From positions 1 through 17,037 of the forward strand of contig JAPLJW010000132.1 in NCBI GenBank assembly GCA_026388365.1: a DNA stretch of 17,037 bases, written 5' to 3'. Shown piece by piece: positions 6,355 to 14,610 of this stretch; the first letter of the stretch is position 1, and each line of letters begins with the position of its first letter. The notes under the pieces are model-generated. The model was not told the DNA's origin. It did no database searches and saw only the letters and a program-made list of their open reading frames with translations. The translations under genes were made by a program, and so were the position numbers. The stretch is from Deltaproteobacteria bacterium. GTDB taxonomy: Bacteria; Desulfobacterota; Syntrophia; Syntrophales; UBA5619.

Positions 6355-7782
6355 ATGCTGAGCAGAACCATCATCGATGACCTCCGGCAGAGGGTCGGCG
6401 CCGGAAACATTTACCATGAGAGAGAAGATCTCCTCGTTTACGGTTACGACGCCACCCCGGAAATCACAGGGCTTCCGGAGGTCGCCGTCTTCCCGGAGAA
6501 CCGGGAGGGGTTGAAGGCCGCCCTGGAGATCAGCCGGCGGGAGGGTCTCGCGATCACCCCCCGCGGTGCGGCGACCGGTCTTTCCGGGGGCAGCACCCCT
6601 TTCAGGGGGGGCATGGTGATCGGCCTCACCCGGATGAACCGCATCCTGGAGATCGATGAGGAGAACCTGACCGCCACGGCCGAAGCGGGAGTCATCACGG
6701 TCGATCTTTTCAACGCCGCCGCGGCCCGGGGTCTTTTCTACCCTCCCGACCCCGGCTCCCAGAACGTATCGACGCTCGGCGGAAACGTCGCGGAAAACGC
6801 GGGAGGACTCCGGGGTCTCAAATACGGCGTCACCCGGAACTATGTGATGGCCCTTTCCGGCCTCCTGTATGACGGCACGGAGTTTGTTGCCGGGAACAAA
6901 TGCGTTAAGGACGTGGCGGGCTACTCCCTGAGGGACCTCCTGGTGGGCAGCGAAGGCACCCTCGGGATCATCACCGAGGTGACGGTCCGTCTAATCACTC
7001 CCCCGCAGGACAAGCGGACGCTCCTCGCCTATTTCCGGGACATCCGGACCGCCGGCGAGGCGGTCTCCAAAATCATCGCCGCCCGGATCATACCCGCAAC
7101 CCTCGAGATCATGGATAAAACGACGATCAACTGCGTGGAGGACTACGCCGGAATCGGCCTCCCCCGCGAGATGGGGGCGCTCCTGCTGATCGAGGTGGAC
7201 GGTCACCCCGCGGTCGTCGCCGATGAGGCGGAGGGGGTCCGGAAGATTCTCGCGGAGGTCCGGGCGGACACCATTCGCCAGGCCGCAAACGCCAAGGAGG
7301 CCGCAGATCTTGCCGCCGCGCGGCGGACCGCCCTTTCGGCGGTGGCCCGCGTGTCGCCGACCACCATCCTTGAGGATACAACCGTTCCCCGGAGCCGCCT
7401 TGCCGAGACCTTCGCCGAGATCGAACGCCTCAAGGTGAAATACGGTATCCGTGTTGCAACCTTCGGCCACGCCGGCGACGGCAACCTCCACCCCACGGCG
7501 TTGACTGACGAACGGAATCATCAGGAGCTTGAAAAGGTCCACGCCTTCTTCTCCGATCTCTACGAAAAGGTGCTTTCCATGGGAGGCACCGTCTCCGGCG
7601 AACACGGGATCGGCATCGCCAAGAAGGGTTACCTCCTGCGTCAGTTCGGCGAGGGGGGCATAGGCGTCATGCGCCGGATCAAGGACGCCTTCGATCCGGC
7701 CGGCCGCCTCAATCCGGGAAAAATCTTCCTCGAAGGCGCTTCTTCACCGGACGTCCGGATTCCGGGAGGCACCCATGTCTGA
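6355..7782 (+). CDS. glcD: FAD-linked 2-hydroxyacid dehydrogenase subunit (GlcD/D-lactate dehydrogenase family)
   Basis: 475 residues from the ATG at 6355, which has the Shine-Dalgarno GAGAGGG 6 nt upstream. The open frame extends back to 6124, but that part precedes the promoter and looks non-coding. An FAD-binding PCMH domain fills the N-terminal half: PRGAATGLSGGSTP (69-82), PPDPGSQNVSTLGGNVAENAGG (130-151), VKDVAGYSLRDLLVGSEGTLGIITE (184-208). The C-terminal FAD-oxidase domain has FGHAGDGNLHP (370-380) and GTVSGEHGIGIAKKG (411-425), which hold the family's metal/substrate-binding His and Glu. The family oxidises lactate, glycolate or other 2-hydroxyacids to 2-oxoacids. Its stop overlaps glcF by 8 bases. 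A glcE gene is absent, as in many two-gene systems, so lactate is as likely a substrate as glycolate. Confidence 0.9.
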   Translation: MLSRTIIDDLRQRVGAGNIYHEREDLLVYGYDATPEITGLPEVAVFPENREGLKAALEISRREGLAITPRGAATGLSGGSTPFRGGMVIGLTRMNRILEIDEENLTATAEAGVITVDLFNAAAARGLFYPPDPGSQNVSTLGGNVAENAGGLRGLKYGVTRNYVMALSGLLYDGTEFVAGNKCVKDVAGYSLRDLLVGSEGTLGIITEVTVRLITPPQDKRTLLAYFRDIRTAGEAVSKIIAARIIPATLEIMDKTTINCVEDYAGIGLPREMGALLLIEVDGHPAVVADEAEGVRKILAEVRADTIRQAANAKEAADLAAARRTALSAVARVSPTTILEDTTVPRSRLAETFAEIERLKVKYGIRVATFGHAGDGNLHPTALTDERNHQELEKVHAFFSDLYEKVLSMGGTVSGEHGIGIAKKGYLLRQFGEGGIGVMRRIKDAFDPAGRLNPGKIFLEGASSPDVRIPGGTHV

Positions 7783-9076
7783 GACCTCCCCAACGGGTCA
7801 TTTCCATCCGGAGGACGCCCCGTCTTACGAATCCATTCTCCAGTGCATGCGCTGCGGCTTCTGTCTCGCGGTTTGCCCCACCTACGCGCTGACGAACCGG
7901 GAAAGGTCGAGCCCCCGGGGTCGGGCAGCGCTCGCCCGCGCCGTTGCGGAGGGAAATCTGGAATTCACACCCGCCGTCCGTGACGAATCCTTCCTCTGTC
8001 TCGACTGCAAGGCCTGCTCCACGGCCTGTCCTTCGGGCGTCCGTGTCGGAACGATCATGGAATTCTGCCGGAGCCAGGCGCAGGTTTTCCACCCCCCCTC
8101 CCTTCCCGCCGGGATGCTGCGGGATTTCATCCTGAAGCGGATGCTCCCGTCGCCCGCGCTGATGGAAACCTCCCTGATTCCTGCCCGGCTCTACCAGCGC
8201 CTCGGTCTCCAGTGGGCGATCCGCCGTCTCGGGATCAACCGTTTCCTGCCCGGCGTCCTTGACAAGATGGAAGGCATCCTCCCGACCCTCGGCCCACCGC
8301 TGCGGACGGAGATCCCGCGGCTTATCCCTGCCCTGGGTCCAAAACGGGGCCGCGTGGCCTTCTTCCTCGGCTGCGCCATGAGCCTGGTCTTCCCCGAGGT
8401 GTCGCGACAGACGGCCCGAATCCTCTCCCAGCAGGGTTTCGATGTCGTCACCCCCAAGGAGGTCAAATGCTGCGGCGCCCCTCATCTGGCCGAAGGGGAT
8501 CGCGAAACCGCCCGCCGTCTCGCCCGGATCAACATCGACCTCTTCCTCTCTCTGGACGCCGACTATATTGTGACCGACTGCGCCGGCTGCGGCTGCGCGC
8601 TCAAGGAATATGAAGAGCTTTTGGAGGGACAAGACGATCACGAGCGTGTCGGCCGTTTCCGGGCGAAGATCCGGGACATCTCCGAGTTCCTTGCGGAGGT
8701 GGGCATCCGGACCGAAGAGCTTCGGCCGGTGCCGCTCAGCGTCACGTATCACGAACCCTGTCACCTCGTTCACGGCCAGGGCCTTTCCGTCCCGCCTCGA
8801 GAGGTTATCCGGGCGATCCCGGGCGTTGAACTGCGGGAGATGAAAGAATCCAACTGGTGCTGCGGCATGGCGGGCTCCTTCGCCCTGAAGGAACTGGAGA
8901 CCAGCCGCCGTCTGCTCGAACGGAAACTCGCCCATGTTCGGGCCACCGGCGCCGACCTCCTCGTGACGGCCAATCCCGGCTGCCACCTCCAGCTCGCCTG
9001 GGGCGTACGCGAACTCGGCATGAAACAGCCCGTCCTGCACGTCGTGGAGCTTCTGGGAAAGGCCCTTCCGCAATGA
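7775..9076 (+). CDS. glcF: Glycolate/lactate dehydrogenase iron-sulfur subunit (GlcF-like, two 4Fe-4S plus two CCG domains)
   Basis: 433 residues. The N-terminus carries two ferredoxin-type clusters: CMRCGFCLAVCPTY (Cys 24, 27, 30, 34) and CLDCKACSTACPSGV (Cys 75, 78, 81, 85). Two cysteine-rich CCG domains follow. The first has FLGC near 200, KCCGAPHLAEGD at 231-242 and CAGCGC near 269-274. The second has EPCHLVHGQG at 327-336, WCCGMAGSF at 361-369 and NPGCHLQL at 400-407. CCG domains of this kind bind additional Fe-S clusters in heterodisulfide reductase and glycolate oxidase subunits. It should accept electrons from the FAD of GlcD and pass them towards quinone or another carrier at the membrane. 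Its start has GGGAGG about 5 nt upstream, inside the end of glcD. Its stop overlaps mazG (ATGA). Confidence 0.9.
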   Translation: MSETSPTGHFHPEDAPSYESILQCMRCGFCLAVCPTYALTNRERSSPRGRAALARAVAEGNLEFTPAVRDESFLCLDCKACSTACPSGVRVGTIMEFCRSQAQVFHPPSLPAGMLRDFILKRMLPSPALMETSLIPARLYQRLGLQWAIRRLGINRFLPGVLDKMEGILPTLGPPLRTEIPRLIPALGPKRGRVAFFLGCAMSLVFPEVSRQTARILSQQGFDVVTPKEVKCCGAPHLAEGDRETARRLARINIDLFLSLDADYIVTDCAGCGCALKEYEELLEGQDDHERVGRFRAKIRDISEFLAEVGIRTEELRPVPLSVTYHEPCHLVHGQGLSVPPREVIRAIPGVELREMKESNWCCGMAGSFALKELETSRRLLERKLAHVRATGADLLVTANPGCHLQLAWGVRELGMKQPVLHVVELLGKALPQ

Positions 9077-10041
9077 ACAACAACAAGGCAGCCTCGGAAA
9101 AGATCGCCGACCGTTTCGGCGGGCAAAGCTCCTCCCGATCCGGCAACAAGTCAAGGACGGATGCACGGGATCATGAAAGAAGATCTCCCGGCGGGCCGGC
9201 CGAAAAACTGCCGCGGCGCCGTCAGGGGAAGCAGAGATTGAAACCGCTCGCCGGCGTCGAAGAGACATTCCAGGGACTGCTCTCGCTCGTCTCCCGGCTG
9301 AGGGGACCGGACGGTTGCCCCTGGGACCGGGCGCAGACGAAGCCGGATATCGGCCGTTACCTCATCGAGGAGGCCTATGAGGTCCTCGAGGCACTGGAGG
9401 ATCCGCCGGATCGCCTCCGGGAGGAACTCGGCGACCTCCTCTTCCAGATTCTCTTCCTCGCCCGAATGGCGGAGGAGGCGGGTGAATTCACGACCGCCGA
9501 CGTCCTTGCGGAGATCACAGCGAAGATGGTCCGGCGCCATCCGCACGTCTTCGGAGACGCCTCGGTCGACAGCGTCGAGGAGGTCCGCACCAACTGGGAA
9601 CGGATCAAGGCGGAGGTGGAACACAAAGGACACGAGGGTGCTTCTTTGACCGCGGGCATTCCCCGATCCCTTTCCACACTGGCAAAGGCGCAGCGCATCA
9701 CCGTTCGGGCCTCTGAGGCCGGTTTCGACTGGAAGGACGCCGCCGGCGTTCTGAACAAGATTGAGGAGGAACTGGCCGAGTTCCGCGACGCACTGGAAAC
9801 AAATGACCCGGAACGGATGAAGGACGAAGCGGGAGACCTCCTCTTCACGCTGGTCAATCTCTGCCGGTTTGCCCGGGTGGATGCGGAAGCGGCGCTCCGC
9901 TCTTCGCTGCGAAAATTCACCGACCGCTTTTCCGATATCGAACGGAAGCTTGCCGCCCGAGGAACGACGCCCCGGGACTCCTCGCAGGTCGAGCTGGACC
10001 GGCTCTGGGAAGAAGCCAAGCTAAGCGAAGGGATAAAATGA
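9073..10041 (+). CDS. mazG: Nucleoside triphosphate pyrophosphohydrolase MazG
   Basis: 322 residues from the ATG at 9073, which overlaps the glcF stop as ATGA. MazG hydrolyses NTPs/dNTPs to NMP and pyrophosphate, removing aberrant nucleotides. Two tandem MazG domains are present. The first has GPDGCPWDRAQT (78-89), EEAYE (99-103, the EExxE metal site) and REELGD (116-121). The second has IEEELAE (230-236) and DEAGD (251-255). It ends ELDRLWEEAK, the usual C-terminus. The first ~55 residues are a Ser/Arg/Lys-rich, low-complexity stretch not found in the usual 260-280-residue family member. An in-frame TTG at 9238, about 8 nt after AGGGGA, would give a canonical 267-residue protein, so the start is uncertain. 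The next gene also overlaps by ATGA. Confidence 0.9.
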   Translation: MNNNKAASEKIADRFGGQSSSRSGNKSRTDARDHERRSPGGPAEKLPRRRQGKQRLKPLAGVEETFQGLLSLVSRLRGPDGCPWDRAQTKPDIGRYLIEEAYEVLEALEDPPDRLREELGDLLFQILFLARMAEEAGEFTTADVLAEITAKMVRRHPHVFGDASVDSVEEVRTNWERIKAEVEHKGHEGASLTAGIPRSLSTLAKAQRITVRASEAGFDWKDAAGVLNKIEEELAEFRDALETNDPERMKDEAGDLLFTLVNLCRFARVDAEAALRSSLRKFTDRFSDIERKLAARGTTPRDSSQVELDRLWEEAKLSEGIK

Positions 10042-10223
10042 AATATTTTCTCTGCGTGCTGGGGATGGTCTTCGTGATCGAGGGCCTCCCCTATTTCACC
10101 TTCCCCGCCCAGATCAAAACCTATCTGCTCAAGCTGAGCGGGGTCTCCGACACAACGCTCCGGATCCTGGGCGCCACCGTCGTCACCCTCGGCCTCGCCC
10201 TCGTCTATTTCGGAACCATGTGA
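10038..10223 (+). CDS. DUF2065 (YjeT-like) small inner-membrane protein
   Basis: 61 residues, almost all hydrophobic. Its layout is that of DUF2065: a first transmembrane helix (FLCVLGMVFVIEGLPYF) with the conserved EGLPYFTFP turn, a short polar loop (KTYLLKLSGVSDTTLRILG) and a second helix ending VYFGTM. Function is unknown; in E. coli the homologue YjeT lies by hflC. The ATG overlaps the mazG stop (ATGA), so it is the last gene of the glcD-glcF-mazG set and probably translationally coupled to mazG. Confidence 0.85.
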   Translation: MKYFLCVLGMVFVIEGLPYFTFPAQIKTYLLKLSGVSDTTLRILGATVVTLGLALVYFGTM

Positions 10224-10259
10224 CACCCCCGAAATACGCCGGTCAAATATCAATTAAAG

Positions 10260-10289
10260 TTGACATTCCATCCTGTTTCTGCTTATGTG
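10260..10289 (+). promoter_or_regulatory. Possible promoter upstream of queA
   Basis: A perfect TTGACA (10260-10265) follows an AT-rich stretch (AAATATCAATTAAAG). The best -10 is TATGTG (10284-10289) with an 18-bp spacer, only three matches to TATAAT. Its place in the 100-bp gap before the queA-tgt-sec genes supports it. The -10 is weak. Confidence 0.4.
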
Positions 10290-10324
10290 CCGCAGATTTA
10301 ACGGAGATGGAGTTTTGCTTTTAG

Positions 10325-11362
10325 ATGAAGCTGGAAGAATTCGCGTATGATTTACCGGAAGAGCTGATCGCCCAGGAACCGGTTGCGGACCGGGATCAGT
10401 CCCGGATGATGGTGGTTCAGCGCCGGACGGAGGAGATCGAACTCAGAACCTTCCAGGATCTTCCGGAGTACCTTGGCGAAGGGGATGTCGTGGTCATCAA
10501 CGACTCCCGCGTTTTTCCGGCGCGCCTTGTCGGCCGGAAAGAGACCGGGGGTTTGATCGAGATCCTCCTCTTGAAACGACAAGCGGGCATGTTGCCGGAG
10601 GAGGCCTGGGATGTCCTGCTTCGCCCCGCCAAACGGGTCGATATCGGGATGACGGTCACATTTGCCCCCGGCTGCGGGGCCCGGATCGTCCGGCGGCTTT
10701 CGGAGAAGCAGTGGCGCATTGAATTTCAGACGGACATCCCGTTCGATGATTTTCTTGCCCGTTTCGGGAGGGCGCCGTTGCCGCCCTACATCAAGCGAAA
10801 GAAGAACAAGGCGCGGTCGCTGCAGGATCTGGAACGGTACCAGACCGTCTATGCGCGCGTAAAAGGTTCCGTGGCGGCGCCGACGGCGGGACTCCATTTT
10901 ACGGAAGAGGTGCTCGCTCATCTGCGAAGCCGGGCGGTCGGGATCGCCCCCATCACGCTCCATGTCGGCTACGGCACCTTCCTCCCCATCGAAACGGAGA
11001 GGGTGGAAGATCACGTCATGGAAGAGGAACATTACACGATCGGCAGGGAGACCGCCAGTATGGTCAACGGGGCGAAACGGATCATCGCCGTGGGAACGAC
11101 CTCGACCCGCGTCCTCGAATCCGTCGCCGATGATGAAGGGAAAATCAGGCCGGTTTCCGGCTCGACCCGCCTCTTTTTATATCCGGGTTGCCGTTTCCGG
11201 CGTGTCGATGCGCTGCTTACGAATTTCCACCTCCCGAAATCGTCGCTGTTTATGCTGGTGTGCGCCTTCGCCGGGCCGGAACGCATGCAGAAGGCTTACC
11301 GGCTCGCCATCGAAAAACAATTCCGTTTCTACAGTTACGGGGATTGCATGCTGATCTTGTAG
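10325..11362 (+). CDS. queA: S-adenosylmethionine:tRNA ribosyltransferase-isomerase QueA
   Basis: 345 residues, the normal family length. QueA moves the ribosyl part of SAM onto preQ1 in the tRNA anticodon, giving epoxyqueuosine, the step after Tgt in queuosine synthesis. Conserved family blocks: FAYDLPEELIAQEPVADRDQSRMM at the N-terminus, VVINDSRVFPARLVG (55-70), VAAPTAGLHFTEEVL (183-197, the most diagnostic motif), HVGYGTFLPIE (213-223), VGTTSTRVLE (256-265) and TNFHLPKSSLFMLVCAFAG (299-317). The ribosome-binding site is weak (GGAG about 12 nt upstream). It is followed 12 nt later by tgt, its pathway partner, in the same probable operon. Confidence 0.96.
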   Translation: MKLEEFAYDLPEELIAQEPVADRDQSRMMVVQRRTEEIELRTFQDLPEYLGEGDVVVINDSRVFPARLVGRKETGGLIEILLLKRQAGMLPEEAWDVLLRPAKRVDIGMTVTFAPGCGARIVRRLSEKQWRIEFQTDIPFDDFLARFGRAPLPPYIKRKKNKARSLQDLERYQTVYARVKGSVAAPTAGLHFTEEVLAHLRSRAVGIAPITLHVGYGTFLPIETERVEDHVMEEEHYTIGRETASMVNGAKRIIAVGTTSTRVLESVADDEGKIRPVSGSTRLFLYPGCRFRRVDALLTNFHLPKSSLFMLVCAFAGPERMQKAYRLAIEKQFRFYSYGDCMLIL

Positions 11363-11371
11363 GCATGATGA

Positions 11372-12520
<1,149 letters not shown>

Positions 12521-12564
12521 AACAAAAACATTTCAATCAACCATAAAGGGAGGGTTTTACGTTG

Positions 12565-12885
12565 ATGAATTCAGCTTATGCGATGGGTCTTCCCGGAGGG
12601 GGAGGCGGCGGCGCCGCCGGAGGCGATTTCAGTTTCATCATCATGATGGCGGTTCTTTTCGGCATCTTTTACTTTCTTCTGATCCGGCCACAGCAGAAAA
12701 AGCAGAAGGAAATCAAGAATATGATTGCAAACTTGGCCCACGGGGATCTGGTGATGACCTCCGGAGGCATTCAGGGAAAGGTCGTGGCGCTGACGGATAC
12801 GGTCGTAACCATCGAGATCGCCGACAAGGTCAAGATCAAGGTTGCCCGAAACTTCATCGGCGCCGTCCTGCAGAAGGCGGCATAG
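12565..12885 (+). CDS. yajC: Preprotein translocase subunit YajC
   Basis: 106 residues from the ATG at 12565; a TTG three bases earlier is an alternative. A strong ribosome-binding site, GGGAGGG (12548-12554), lies upstream. A short N-terminus with a Gly-rich run (GGGGGGAAGGD) precedes one transmembrane helix (FIIMMAVLFGIFYFLLIRPQQKKQKE), whose FLLIRPQQKK end is diagnostic of YajC. The cytoplasmic domain LAHGDLVMTSGGIQGKVVALTDTVVTIEIADKVKIKVARNFI is also typical. YajC belongs to the SecDF-YajC inner-membrane complex that assists SecYEG. Its place before secD matches the order in many proteobacteria. Confidence 0.95.
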   Translation: MNSAYAMGLPGGGGGGAAGGDFSFIIMMAVLFGIFYFLLIRPQQKKQKEIKNMIANLAHGDLVMTSGGIQGKVVALTDTVVTIEIADKVKIKVARNFIGAVLQKAA

Positions 12886-12941
12886 GTATGAATTTGATAA
12901 TTAAATCAGGATTGGAGCGTCTCGTTTGAAAGGGGTAAACC

Positions 12942-13301
12942 ATGTTTAAAAACATCAGAATCAGGGCCGCCGTCACGATCGTCCTCTGTTTGGCCGCGCT
13001 CGTCTATCTGGCGCCTTCCCTGACGTCCGATCTTCCCGAGCCCTGGAAAAAATACCTGACGACGGACCGAATCCACCTCGGACTCGATCTGCAGGGAGGG
13101 ATGCATCTTGTGTTGGAGGTGGAAACCGCCAAGGCGGTGGAAACCACTCTGGACCGGACCACAAGCGACCTCAAGGAAAACCTTATGGAAAACCGGGTCC
13201 GATTCAAAATCCGCGAACGGACCAAGGAGAGGAACGTCGCCTTTGAATTCCCGGATGTCGCCTCGCGGGATGCCTTCGACAAGATTCTGAAGAACCAGTA
13301 A
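12942..13301 (+). CDS. secD: SecD N-terminal fragment (gene broken by a 7-bp duplication)
   Basis: 119 residues from a well-supported ATG (AAAGGGG about 7 nt upstream). It has the first transmembrane helix (AAVTIVLCLAALVYLAPSL), then DRIHLGLDLQGGMHLVLEVE (44-63), the SecD signature block, and the start of the periplasmic P1 domain. It stops at TAA 13299-13301, just after KILKNQ. SecD is normally about 530 residues in this lineage. The rest lies directly downstream in the +1-shifted frame, and the break coincides with a perfect 7-bp tandem duplication. As written, this piece lacks the P1 core and five transmembrane helices and should not work alone. It could be a real mutation, a reversible slippage switch, programmed frameshifting or a sequence error. 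Confidence 0.85.
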   Translation: MFKNIRIRAAVTIVLCLAALVYLAPSLTSDLPEPWKKYLTTDRIHLGLDLQGGMHLVLEVETAKAVETTLDRTTSDLKENLMENRVRFKIRERTKERNVAFEFPDVASRDAFDKILKNQ

Positions 13302-13306
13302 CCAGT
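13293..13306 (+). repeat. 7-bp perfect tandem duplication (AACCAGT x2) breaking secD
   Basis: AACCAGT occurs at 13293-13299 and again at 13300-13306 with nothing between. With both copies the frame reads Lys-Asn-Gln-stop. With one copy it reads Lys-Asn-Gln-Tyr-Pro-Asp-Leu and continues without interruption to 14550. Seven is not a multiple of three, so one extra unit shifts the frame. The arithmetic was checked base by base. Confidence 0.95.
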
Positions 13307-13338
13307 ATCCGGATCTGGAAGCCGCATCCTCGGAGATC

Positions 13339-14550
13339 TTGGAAGGCAAGGGGCTGGTTTCCCTCAAGATCAAGGACAAACGCGCCGTTGAAATCAAGAA
13401 GATGGCCGTGGAGCAGAGCCTCGAGACGATCCGGAACCGGGTCGATCAGTTCGGCATCTCCGAGCCGGAAATCATCCCGCAGGGGACGGACCGGATCATC
13501 GTTCAGCTCCCCGGAGTCAAGGATCCGGCCCGGGCCAAGAACCTGATTGGCCGGACGGCCCTGCTGGAATTCAAACTCGTCGACGAGGAACACAGCCTTG
13601 ATGAAGCCCTCAAGGGGAACGTCCCCGAGGGAAGCGTCGTCACCAAAGAATCCCGCATGGATCGGGCTTCCGGGAAGCGGTCCGAGATTCCGCTTCTGCT
13701 TAAAAACAGGACGCTCATGACCGGCGATGCCCTGGAGAGCGCCAAGGTTCAGATCGGCGACCGCTTCGGCGAACCGCACGTTTCCCTCAAGTTCAACGCC
13801 CAGGGGGCGAAGGACTTCGACCGGATCACCGCGGAAAATGTTAAAAAACGCCTCGCGATCGTCCTGGACGGCGTCATCCATTCGGCCCCGGTGATCCAGG
13901 AGCGAATCTCCGGCGGCCAGGCCCAGATCACCGGCTCCTTCACGATGGACGAGGCGAGCGATCTGGCCATTGTGCTTCGCGCCGGCGCGCTGCCCGCGCC
14001 GGTCAACATCCTCGAGGAGCGGACGGTCGGTCCCTCCCTCGGCCAGGATTCGATCGACAAAGGAACCTGGGCAAGCATCATTGCAGGCATCCTGATCTTC
14101 ATATTCATGATCTTCTACTACCGCTTGACCGGCATCGTCGCAGACGTGGCGCTTGCCATGAACATGCTGCTTCTGCTGGGCGTCATGGTCGCCTTCAAGG
14201 CGACGCTGACGCTGCCCGGCATCGCCGGCATCGTGCTGACGATCGGCATGGCGGTGGACGCCAATGTGCTGATCAATGAACGGATCCGGGAGGAACTCCG
14301 CCTGGGGAAGACGCCGCGGGCGGCCATCGAGGCAGGCTATACGAAAGCCTTCCTGACCATCTTCGATTCCAACGTGACCACCCTGGTGGCGGCGCTGTTC
14401 CTCTTTGGATTCGGAACCGGACCAGTCAAGGGGTTCGCCGTGACGCTGACGATCGGCATTGTGGTCAGCATGTTTACCGCGGTCTTTGTGACCCGGATCA
14501 TTTTCGACTACTTCGTCTGGAATCGAAAGATCGACAGGATCAGCATTTAG
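13339..14550 (+). CDS. secD: SecD C-terminal fragment (P1 core and membrane domain)
   Basis: 403 codons from the first available start in this frame, a TTG at 13339. GGAG is only 3 nt upstream of it, too close for efficient initiation. In-frame sequence runs back to a TGA at 13288-13290, and bases 13306-13338 encode YPDLEAASSEI, which belongs to the intact protein. Contents: the P1 domain with IRNRVDQFGISEPEIIPQGTDRIIVQLPGV, then the SecD membrane half beginning VNILEERTVGPSLGQDSI, with five transmembrane helices and the conserved IAGIVLTIGMAVDANVLINERIREEL block needed for proton-coupled export. Removing one AACCAGT joins it to the N-terminal piece as a 533-residue protein. It shows no other damage and no decay, so the break is either recent or not real. 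Confidence 0.85.
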   Translation: MEGKGLVSLKIKDKRAVEIKKMAVEQSLETIRNRVDQFGISEPEIIPQGTDRIIVQLPGVKDPARAKNLIGRTALLEFKLVDEEHSLDEALKGNVPEGSVVTKESRMDRASGKRSEIPLLLKNRTLMTGDALESAKVQIGDRFGEPHVSLKFNAQGAKDFDRITAENVKKRLAIVLDGVIHSAPVIQERISGGQAQITGSFTMDEASDLAIVLRAGALPAPVNILEERTVGPSLGQDSIDKGTWASIIAGILIFIFMIFYYRLTGIVADVALAMNMLLLLGVMVAFKATLTLPGIAGIVLTIGMAVDANVLINERIREELRLGKTPRAAIEAGYTKAFLTIFDSNVTTLVAALFLFGFGTGPVKGFAVTLTIGIVVSMFTAVFVTRIIFDYFVWNRKIDRISI

Positions 14551-14610
14551 GGACGTATGGGGCGCCAAACGCCTTGACAAGACGTCGCTTTTGTTATTGA
14601 GGAGAATTCA

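Noticed and set aside
7709..9268. 519-codon open frame on the minus strand opposite glcF and the start of mazG
   Set aside because: It is antisense to a gene with unmistakable cluster-binding motifs. Its protein is rich in Arg, Gly, Glu and Asp without domain patterns, as expected from complementing GC-biased codons.
13204..14580. 458-codon minus-strand open frame opposite secD
   Set aside because: The plus strand encodes recognisable SecD throughout. The antisense product is low-complexity and hydrophilic, without motifs. It does not explain the secD break.
14574..14602. TTGACA between secD and secF as an internal secF promoter
   Set aside because: The best -10 (TATTGA) matches three of six positions at a 15-bp spacer; not enough to call a promoter.
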